A stretch of 5,330 bases of DNA from Ferruginibacter sp. (lineage in GTDB: Bacteria > Bacteroidota > Bacteroidia > Chitinophagales > Chitinophagaceae). The stretch covers positions 1-5,330 of the forward strand of contig JANXTN010000268.1 in the NCBI GenBank assembly GCA_025352435.1. Direction: 5' to 3'. Under the pieces are notes generated by a model. That model searched no databases, was not told the origin of the DNA, and saw only the letters and a program-made list of their open reading frames with translations. Position numbers and translations under genes: made by a program. Each line of letters starts with the position of its first letter. Positions within the stretch are counted from its first letter, which is position 1. This document shows positions 1-5,330 of the stretch, piece after piece.

Positions 1-1254
1 CCATTGGAAACGCCTGCCATGGAGAACCTGGAAACACTGATGGGTAAATATGGTGAAGAAGGTGATAAGTTGATTTTTAAAATCTTGAATAATGGATTGA
101 ATGATCCAAAAAATACTGAGAAGGCAAATGACGGGTTTGCAAAATTAATGGAGGGAAAAAACACAGCTTCGCTAACAGAACGGGCATTGAAATATGACCT
201 TACAATTCCGTTTGCAAGATTTGTGGCTATGAATGCGAACACGCTTACCATGCCTTACAAACGCTATCAAATGCAACAGGTTTGGCGTGCAGACAGGCCG
301 CAGAAGGGGCGCTACAGAGAGTTTACACAATGTGATGCCGATGTAGTGGGAAGCACGAGTCTTATTAATGAAGTGGAGCTTTGTGGAATCTATCACCGCA
401 GTTTTGTGCAGCTTGGTCTGCACAATTATGAATTGAAAATAAACAGCAGAAAGATATTGGCTGCATTAGCAGAAATTACCGGAGGCGAAGAAAAAATGAT
501 GGACATAACCATCGCCATTGATAAGCTCGATAAAATAGGAATTGAAAAAGTAAAAGAAGAATTAGCAGGCAGGGGTTTAGAAGAAAAGCAAATTGAAACC
601 ATAGAGAAATACCTTGCGATTAATGGGAGCAATGAAAACAAAATCATGGCCATTGAAAAACTTTTTGCAGATAGTGAAACAGGAAAAAACGGTATTGAAG
701 AATTGAAATTCATTCTTGTAAATGTGGTAGATATAAATCTATCAGTCGACCTTACACTTGCAAGAGGATTAAACTATTACACAGGAATTATTTTTGAGGC
801 AAAAGCGCCTGAAAAAATAAAAATGGGAAGCATTGGAGGAGGTGGCAGATATGATAATCTTACAGGTTTATTTGGTGTGCCAAATATTGCAGGTGTAGGT
901 GTTAGCTTCGGTATTGACAGGATCTATGATGTAATGGAAGAACTAAATTTATTTCCCGAGCATATCGCCAATACTACTAAAGCAATTTTTTTTAACTTAG
1001 GTGACAATGAAGTGGGCATTGCACTACAGCTGATGAATATTTTAAGAGATAATAAAATTGCGTGTGAATTATATCCTGAAAAAGTGAAGATGGATAAGCA
1101 GTTTAAATATGCAGACAAGAAAAATATTCCGTACGCAATAATAATTGGTAGCAAGGAAATAGAAAATAAAACTTGCATGGTAAAAGATTTAAAAAAAGGA
1201 GAACAAACGGAAGTTGCCTTTGATGCATTAACAGACTATTTAACACAGAAATAA
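1..1254 (+). CDS. hisS: Histidyl-tRNA synthetase (HisRS), 5' end off the window
   Basis: This cytoplasmic class II aminoacyl-tRNA synthetase charges tRNA-His with histidine using ATP. The frame is open from base 1, and 417 residues are visible (numbered from base 1). The first visible residues (LETPAMENLETLMGKYG) already belong to the catalytic core just after motif 1, so roughly the first 30-45 residues are missing. The TTG at base 4 is an internal Leu codon, not a start. Diagnostic segments: TERALKYDLTIPFAR near 58-72; motif 2 around 95-116, with GRYREFTQCDAD at 103-114; the HisRS-specific LARGLNYYTG at 253-262; GGGGRYD at 279-285; motif 3 GVGVSFGIDR at 298-307. The C-terminal anticodon-binding (HGTP) domain fills about 325-417. 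All key motifs look intact. The next gene starts 54 bases downstream on the same strand and I see no terminator between them, so read-through is possible. Identity is secure. Confidence 0.97.
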   Translation, partial: PLETPAMENLETLMGKYGEEGDKLIFKILNNGLNDPKNTEKANDGFAKLMEGKNTASLTERALKYDLTIPFARFVAMNANTLTMPYKRYQMQQVWRADRPQKGRYREFTQCDADVVGSTSLINEVELCGIYHRSFVQLGLHNYELKINSRKILAALAEITGGEEKMMDITIAIDKLDKIGIEKVKEELAGRGLEEKQIETIEKYLAINGSNENKIMAIEKLFADSETGKNGIEELKFILVNVVDINLSVDLTLARGLNYYTGIIFEAKAPEKIKMGSIGGGGRYDNLTGLFGVPNIAGVGVSFGIDRIYDVMEELNLFPEHIANTTKAIFFNLGDNEVGIALQLMNILRDNKIACELYPEKVKMDKQFKYADKKNIPYAIIIGSKEIENKTCMVKDLKKGEQTEVAFDALTDYLTQK

Positions 1255-1308
1255 AATACTAAGAGGTTACCTAAAAATATTTACAGCATTAATTAAAAAA
1301 CAAACACC

Positions 1309-3000
1309 ATGACTAAACGAATTCTTTCTTTGAACATTATAGCAATTTTTGCTGTAATGTTATTTGCATCCTGCTCCAAAAAAACGAACAAACAGGGCCG
1401 TTACATTCCATCCGATGCAGGGGTTGTAATGCTTGTAAACGGTGAATCGCTCAATGCGAAATTACCTTGGGCGGAGATTAAAGACAATGAAGCTTTTAAG
1501 AAAATGATTGCTGATACAAGTGTATCTACTTTTACAAAATCATTCTTGGAAAACCCTGAAAACAGCGGCGTAAACATTAAAGCAGATTTAATTCTCTTTG
1601 TTGTGAAAGATACTACTGGCGGCTACACGGCAGTAGAAGGCAGTATAAACGATGAAGCTAAGTTTAAAACAATGCTTGCAACTGCATTAAAAAATGGCAA
1701 AGAAACTGCAAAGGATGGCTTTACATATTTTACTGATGAAAAAACAAGTGTTGCTTACAACAAAGAAAAATTTGTAGTAGCAATAAATACGCCTCAGGTT
1801 TCTAACATAGATAAATCAATCAGTAATCCAATGAGCATGGATACTACGGCTGTGACTCCACCGATTTTAGAAGTAGCAAGAGATATGAATGCCGTTACTG
1901 CTTCCATATTAAATTTAAAAGAAGATGCCAGCCTTGCAAAAAATGAGCAGTTTTCAGGATTGATGGGAGAAAAAGGTGATGCGCATTTTTGGTTGAATGC
2001 AAAGAGCTTTTCTCCTACACAAGCTTTATCGGGCGTGGGTGCTATGGCAAATCTTAGCAAATTATATGATGGCGCAATTACCACAGCGACAGTAAATTTT
2101 GAGAATGGTAAAATAAATCTAGAAGTAAAGTCATACGGCGGAAAAGAAATGACAGATTTGTATAAAAAATACAGTGGCAGCGACTTTGATAAGACCATGG
2201 TAAAAAACATTCCATCGAAAAACCTAGCTGCTTTGTTTGCATTTAATTTTAAGCCTGAAGGAATAAAGGAATTATTGAAGCTTCTAAACATGGATGGTTT
2301 GGTGAACCTTGGTGCTGCACAGGCAGGATTTAATTTAGATGATTTTGTAAAGGCAAATAAAGGAGATATTTTACTTGCAGTAACAGATATTAAACAGGAT
2401 ACTGCTGCAGGGCAAAGCGCTGATTTTATTTTTGCAGCGTCTATAAACGATAAGACATCCTTTAATAAAATAATAGATGCAGGGAAAAAGTTTGGTGGTC
2501 CAATGCTTGGTGCAAGTAATAAATATGCATACAACGTAAATGACAAATACTTTGTTTTTACCAACAATAAAACTGTAACTGATACTTACATTGCAGGTAC
2601 AGCAAATACCTCTTTTGACTTTATGGATAAGATTAGTGGTGGTCCATTTGGTGGATTTGTAAACTTTCAATACATATTCAGTAATGTGAAACCAAAGGTT
2701 ACAGCAGATAGTTTAGATGTAGAAATGTACAATGCGTCTGTAAAAATGTGGGACAATTTATTAATTAGCGGTGGTAATTTTAAAGACGGTGGCATTGCTC
2801 AACATTGGGAGTTAAACCTGATGGATAAAAACACCAACAGCTTAAAACAATTGAACAGTTATTTGGGAACTATATCTGTTATTCAGGAAAAGAAAAAGGC
2901 CAAAAATAATACAGCCTGGATGAACGAAGATGTTATCGCTCCATCTATGGATTCCACTATGATTGTTTCGCAATCTAAAAAAGTGCCCGCAGAAAAATAA
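1309..3000 (+). CDS. DUF4836-like cell-envelope lipoprotein
   Basis: This is a 563-residue exported protein of unknown function. The N-terminus is a typical lipoprotein signal peptide: basic MTKR, a hydrophobic stretch at about 5-20, and a lipobox-like FASC with the acylated Cys at 22. Phe at the -3 position is slightly off consensus. The residues after the Cys (SKKTNK) are basic, unlike the acidic surface-export signal of some Bacteroidota lipoproteins, so I infer a periplasm-facing location. The mature start (GRYIPSDAGVVMLVNGESL) resembles the Bacteroidota family DUF4836, recognised by eye only. Two similar units appear inside. SIND at 112-115 is followed by a hairpin-like VAYNKEKFVVAI at 148-159, and SIND at 378-381 is followed by YNVNDKYFVFTN at 408-419. 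The C-terminal tail (about 525-563) is Lys/Ser-rich and looks disordered. The start is the first ATG before the signal peptide and is preceded by an A-rich leader (AAAAAACAAACACC) with no Shine-Dalgarno motif, as is usual in this phylum. A strong terminator follows the stop. The lipoprotein call is firm; the family name is moderately sure. Confidence 0.82.
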   Translation: MTKRILSLNIIAIFAVMLFASCSKKTNKQGRYIPSDAGVVMLVNGESLNAKLPWAEIKDNEAFKKMIADTSVSTFTKSFLENPENSGVNIKADLILFVVKDTTGGYTAVEGSINDEAKFKTMLATALKNGKETAKDGFTYFTDEKTSVAYNKEKFVVAINTPQVSNIDKSISNPMSMDTTAVTPPILEVARDMNAVTASILNLKEDASLAKNEQFSGLMGEKGDAHFWLNAKSFSPTQALSGVGAMANLSKLYDGAITTATVNFENGKINLEVKSYGGKEMTDLYKKYSGSDFDKTMVKNIPSKNLAALFAFNFKPEGIKELLKLLNMDGLVNLGAAQAGFNLDDFVKANKGDILLAVTDIKQDTAAGQSADFIFAASINDKTSFNKIIDAGKKFGGPMLGASNKYAYNVNDKYFVFTNNKTVTDTYIAGTANTSFDFMDKISGGPFGGFVNFQYIFSNVKPKVTADSLDVEMYNASVKMWDNLLISGGNFKDGGIAQHWELNLMDKNTNSLKQLNSYLGTISVIQEKKKAKNNTAWMNEDVIAPSMDSTMIVSQSKKVPAEK

Positions 3001-3016
3001 TAAAATATTCTTACAC

Positions 3017-3045
3017 AAAAGCCGTCATACCACGACGGCTTTTTT
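3017..3045 (+). terminator. Rho-independent terminator after the DUF4836-like gene
   Basis: A perfect 10-bp stem, AAAAGCCGTC (3017-3026) pairing with GACGGCTTTT (3034-3043), encloses a 7-base loop (ATACCAC). The T run extends to 3045. The hairpin lies 17 bases after the lipoprotein stop and 12 bases before the ABC ATPase start, so it separates the two units. On the minus strand the hairpin would be followed by only four T, so it is mainly a plus-strand terminator. The short distance to the next ATG means the promoter of the ABC operon must overlap or precede the hairpin, or that some transcripts read through it. Confidence 0.92.
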
Positions 3046-3057
3046 ATTGCTGTATGT

Positions 3058-3699
3058 ATGGAGATTTCATTGAACAATATTATTGCCGATTTTCTGGAAA
3101 AAGAAAAAACCAATAATTCTGAGGTTTGGCAACAAAAAATATTATTTAAGGAAGGAAGTAAAACAGAAATCAGTGCTCCCAGTGGAAGTGGTAAAACTTC
3201 GCTCATTCATTTTTTATATGGCTTAAGAAAAGATTATAACGGAACAATTTTATTCGATAAAAAAAATATTAAAATTATTGATTCGGCTCAGTTGGCTGAT
3301 ATACGTGCAATGCAGCTCAGCATTGTTTTTCAGGATCTCCGGTTGTTTAAAGATTTTAGTGTTTTACAAAACTTAGAAATCAAAAGAACACTTTCGCCTT
3401 ATCATAAACAATCATTGATAAATGAAATGGCAGAAAGGCTTGGCATTGTAAAAAAGCTTTCTCAAAATGCGGGTACATGCAGTTATGGCGAACAACAAAG
3501 AATAGCGATCATTCGTGCCTTGCAGCAGCCTTTTAGTTTTATTATTCTAGATGAGCCCTTCAGTCACCTTGATGAAGCAAATAGTGAAAAATCCATGGCG
3601 CTTATTGAAGAGGAAGCAGCTAAAAGAGGTGCAGGAATAATACTTGCAGACTTACAACACAATACTTTTTTTAAAGCTGACAGCATTTTACACTTATAA
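3058..3699 (+). CDS. ABC transporter ATP-binding protein, LolD/FtsE-like, with divergent motifs
   Basis: This 213-residue single nucleotide-binding domain is expected to sit on the cytoplasmic face of the inner membrane and drive the permease encoded next. Motifs in order: Walker A APSGSGKT at 40-47 (Ala where the first Gly of GxxGxGKT is usual); Q-loop Gln92 in VFQDLRLF; signature CSYGEQQR at 141-148 (canonical LSGGQ/LSGGEQQR, with Tyr143 replacing a Gly); Walker B FIILDEP at 161-167 with catalytic Glu166; D-loop HLD at 170-172. The switch (H-loop) region reads GIILADLQHN at 193-202, with Asp198 where the 'THD' His normally stands. A His occurs only at 201. No obvious A-loop aromatic lies at the usual distance before Walker A. 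The size and the SGSGKTSL and FSHLDEAN segments place it near the LolD/FtsE/MacB group. ATG at 3058 was chosen because it is in frame; ATG at 3054 is in another frame. There is no Shine-Dalgarno motif. The permease gene follows after 3 bases, so they form an operon. Substrate is unknown. The ABC identity is certain; reduced or altered ATPase activity is inference. Confidence 0.93.
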   Translation: MEISLNNIIADFLEKEKTNNSEVWQQKILFKEGSKTEISAPSGSGKTSLIHFLYGLRKDYNGTILFDKKNIKIIDSAQLADIRAMQLSIVFQDLRLFKDFSVLQNLEIKRTLSPYHKQSLINEMAERLGIVKKLSQNAGTCSYGEQQRIAIIRALQQPFSFIILDEPFSHLDEANSEKSMALIEEEAAKRGAGIILADLQHNTFFKADSILHL

Positions 3700-3702
3700 T
3701 TT

Positions 3703-4911
3703 ATGGCAGCAGAAAATAATAATAAAAGCAAGATCTCTTTTAAAACCATAGCGGCATTTTTACAGACAGGTAATAAAAGTTCAAGGCTATTTAGTTATGC
3801 GGGTCTCGCTGTGGGTGTTATGCTGCTCTTGTGTTGTGTGCAATTGTACATCAACATTAATTTGTTACTAAAAGAAAAAAATCCACGCAAAAATGGTTAC
3901 GATTTTATCTCAGTAACAAAGACGATCACCAACGAAAACATGGGAAAGGACAATCGTTTCTCAAATACTGAAATAGCAGATTTTAAAAAGCAACCGTTCA
4001 TTGCAGATGCTGCGCCCTTGCTCAGTAACCAGTTCAGAGTAAAAATGAGCGCAGGAGATATTATTCCTTTTAGTACAGATTTATTTTTAGAGTCAATCCA
4101 AAATAATTTTATTGATACACTGCCATCATCTTTTACATGGCAGCCAGGACAAACAACAGTGCCCATTATTTTCTCTGCAGATTTTTTAGAAATGTATAAT
4201 GTCTTTGCTCCAGCGCAAGGTTTGCCGCAATTATCTGAAGGAAGTATTGGTGCGGTGAATATTATTTTAGAATGTTCTGCACCCGATGGTACTGTAATGA
4301 AATTTACCGGAAACATTGTTGCAGTTAGTGATCGATTAAACACAGTTCTTGTACCCGAAAGTTTTTTAAACTGGGGAAATAAAATCTTCAGTACACTACC
4401 CGAGCAACCTGCAGCGAGGATTTACATTAAAACAACTGATGCAAATAGCGTAGCGCTACAAAATTATTTTCAGCAGAATAATTATCATGTAAACAAAGAC
4501 AAAACAAAATTCGGCAGAATAAAAAGTACGCTTCAGGCTATTGTTGCTGGCTTAGGTGGACTTGCATTATTGGTTGTGTTATTATCTGTTTTGCTGTTTT
4601 CTTTTTACTTACAACTAATGATTAGCAGAAGTAAAGAAAACCTGCAACTATTACTCACACTCGGTTATTCGCCATTGTGGTTGAGCAAAACAGTCGCAAA
4701 AAAATGGTTCCCGGTTTATGCGATAATTATTTTTATTGCTTTGGCAGCCACACAACTCTTCCAGTATTTCTTTCAAAGTAATTTTATTGCGGGGCAAGAT
4801 GCACTCTCGCCTTTTATAGATTATAAAGTTGTCGTGTTAGGCTTACTTTTATTTGTGCTGTGTATTGTTTCCACCTACCGGTTGATAAAAACGCAGTTAT
4901 ATAGGTTGTAA
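3703..4911 (+). CDS. ABC transporter permease, FtsX/MacB/LolC-like (four membrane helices)
   Basis: This 402-residue inner-membrane protein probably forms a complex with the preceding ATPase. The layout is a short cytoplasmic N-terminus, TM1 at about 30-53, a large extracytoplasmic domain at about 54-278, then TM2 at about 279-303, TM3 at about 336-357 and TM4 at about 376-395, with a short basic C-terminus (RLIKTQLYRL). One helix, a big domain and three helices is the topology of type VII ABC permeases. The cytoplasmic loop between TM2 and TM3 (SRSKENLQLLLTLGYSPLWL, 308-327) resembles the conserved 'R..E...L..LG' coupling segment of the FtsX family. The extracytoplasmic domain contains VAVSDRLNTVLVPESFLNWG (about 206-225), a MacB-periplasmic-domain-like stretch. 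The start ATG lies 3 bases after the ATPase stop, which implies coupled translation. The stop codon directly touches that of the convergent minus-strand antitoxin gene. Which process it serves (lipoprotein release, cell-wall hydrolase control, export) cannot be read from the sequence. Confidence 0.88.
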   Translation: MAAENNNKSKISFKTIAAFLQTGNKSSRLFSYAGLAVGVMLLLCCVQLYININLLLKEKNPRKNGYDFISVTKTITNENMGKDNRFSNTEIADFKKQPFIADAAPLLSNQFRVKMSAGDIIPFSTDLFLESIQNNFIDTLPSSFTWQPGQTTVPIIFSADFLEMYNVFAPAQGLPQLSEGSIGAVNIILECSAPDGTVMKFTGNIVAVSDRLNTVLVPESFLNWGNKIFSTLPEQPAARIYIKTTDANSVALQNYFQQNNYHVNKDKTKFGRIKSTLQAIVAGLGGLALLVVLLSVLLFSFYLQLMISRSKENLQLLLTLGYSPLWLSKTVAKKWFPVYAIIIFIALAATQLFQYFFQSNFIAGQDALSPFIDYKVVVLGLLLFVLCIVSTYRLIKTQLYRL

Positions 4912-5253
4912 TTATTCCTTCCACCAAATGATAGTTTCAAGTGCATGCTTTTTAAATTTTTCATCTGCTATCGAAAAATCTACTATATCTATTTTAAAAG
5001 GAACGAAGGACTCATAGTTAAGCCAGTCCTGTATATCGTAAATAGGAAGCATTTTATCCTTTTGAGGAATGATTCCTATATCCAAATCTGACCACTTATG
5101 ATTTGTACCTCTTGCCCTGCTACCATACATAAATACTTTACAATCGAAATCTTTCAAATTGTCTAGTACATAATCCTTTGCAAATTGTACGTAGTCGTTT
5201 TTAAATGATTCGTAATTTAAGGGTAAGATAAGTGGTTTCAATTGCAGCGGCAT
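4912..5253 (-). CDS. mntA: MntA-like minimal nucleotidyltransferase antitoxin (HEPN/MNT system)
   Basis: This 113-residue cytoplasmic protein belongs to the minimal nucleotidyltransferase (MNT, HI0073-like) family. The motif GSX10DXD is exact: Gly44-Ser45, ten residues, then Asp56-Leu-Asp58, in the context MYGSRARGTNHKWSDLDIGI. A third acidic residue is likely Asp89 in FKIDIVDF. Together these form a metal- and nucleotide-binding site that looks intact. In characterised HEPN/MNT pairs the MNT protein transfers AMP from ATP to a Tyr of the HEPN toxin and so inactivates it; I infer the same here. Length matches the family (about 100-115). The start is the only upstream ATG; it lies inside the 3' end of the toxin gene, giving a 53-base overlap in another frame. 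Toxin first and antitoxin second is the normal order for this type of pair. The stop codon abuts the permease stop on the opposite strand. The family call is firm; the antitoxin role rests on its partner. Confidence 0.9.
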   Translation of the reverse strand: MPLQLKPLILPLNYESFKNDYVQFAKDYVLDNLKDFDCKVFMYGSRARGTNHKWSDLDIGIIPQKDKMLPIYDIQDWLNYESFVPFKIDIVDFSIADEKFKKHALETIIWWKE

Positions 5254-5330
5254 ACGTCTTTAATTTTGGATAAATCTCTAAAAATACTTCTTCTTTATAC
5301 ATATGTCTCAATGCGTTTCTACTATCTAAT
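5201..5330 (-). CDS. hepT: HepT-like HEPN toxin (HI0074 type), C-terminal part only
   Basis: Read on the minus strand from 5329, an open frame gives 42 residues ending at a TAA at 5203-5201. Its start lies beyond the right edge. The visible end begins LDSRNALRHMYKEEVFLEIY and ends TYLTLKLRII. It carries the HEPN catalytic motif RX4HXY exactly: Arg-Asn-Ala-Leu-Arg-His-Met-Tyr at visible residues 4-11. This is the end of helical proteins of the HI0074/'nucleotidyltransferase substrate-binding' type, normally about 130-145 residues. In studied members the Arg and His form the RNase active site and the Tyr is the residue AMPylated by MntA. The gene overlaps the MntA-like gene by 53 bases in a different frame, so translation is probably coupled. 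That partner, the motif and the length of the tail agree. Whether the N-terminal part is intact cannot be seen. Confidence 0.87.
   Translation of the reverse strand, partial: LDSRNALRHMYKEEVFLEIYPKLKTYAAAIETTYLTLKLRII

Noticed and set aside
4..6. TTG as a possible start of hisS
   Set aside because: The protein would begin after class II motif 1, in the middle of the catalytic domain, and the frame is open to base 1. It is a gene cut by the window edge.
1219..1244. Possible Bacteroidota promoter (TTTG at 1219-1222 and TATTTAAC at 1237-1244) before the lipoprotein gene
   Set aside because: The spacing of 14 bases is too short, and the second element matches TAnnTTTG only in TA plus one T.
1264..1272. 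Short palindrome AGGTTACCT between hisS and the lipoprotein gene
   Set aside because: Four-base arms around one base are too short to form a hairpin and too common by chance to call an operator.
1794..2567. 257-codon open frame on the minus strand inside the lipoprotein gene
   Set aside because: It lies wholly antisense to a convincing lipoprotein gene. Its product is a low-complexity Ser/Phe/Leu-rich sequence with no recognisable domain, the usual by-product of codon bias on the other strand.
3054..3056. ATG four bases before the chosen start of the ABC ATPase
   Set aside because: It is out of frame with the ATPase; only ATG at 3058 opens the conserved frame.
3897..4343. 148-codon minus-strand open frame inside the permease gene
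   Set aside because: It is antisense to the extracytoplasmic domain of a clear permease, and no family or leader signal was seen.

Overview
This is an AT-rich window from a bacterium of the phylum Bacteroidota, most likely a member of the Chitinophagaceae or a close relative. Four things suggest this: the style of the HisRS sequence, a DUF4836-type lipoprotein (a family I know only from Bacteroidota), A-rich leaders without Shine-Dalgarno motifs before the start codons, and a permease of a type I associate with that group. The genus cannot be fixed from the sequence. The window is almost fully coding: six genes, no RNA genes, no insertion sequences, no CRISPR array, and no gene-free stretch longer than 60 bases.

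Left part (1-3045, + strand): the 3' nine-tenths or so of hisS (histidyl-tRNA synthetase, start off the window) is followed after 54 bases by a complete 563-residue lipoprotein of the DUF4836 kind. A strong intrinsic terminator closes this unit.

Middle part (3058-4911, + strand): a two-gene operon encodes a LolD/FtsE-sized ABC ATPase and, three bases later, a four-helix permease with one large extracytoplasmic domain. This is the MacB/LolCE/FtsX ('type VII') layout. Complexes of this class usually do mechanical work across the inner membrane, such as lipoprotein extraction, control of cell-wall hydrolases or efflux coupling, rather than classical import. The ATPase departs from consensus at Walker A, the signature motif and the H-loop, and this is the most unusual protein-level signal here.

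Right part (4912-5330, - strand): a HEPN/MNT toxin-antitoxin module. The 3' end of a HepT-like HEPN RNase (RX4HXY motif intact) overlaps by 53 bases the complete MntA-like minimal nucleotidyltransferase (GSX10DXD motif intact). By homology, MntA would neutralise HepT by AMPylating the Tyr of RX4HXY. The mntA stop codon directly abuts the permease stop codon on the other strand, with no base between them.

I see no wholly undescribed system. The points most worth a second look are the ATPase with altered catalytic motifs paired with an FtsX-like permease, and the tightly packed convergent junction with the toxin-antitoxin module.
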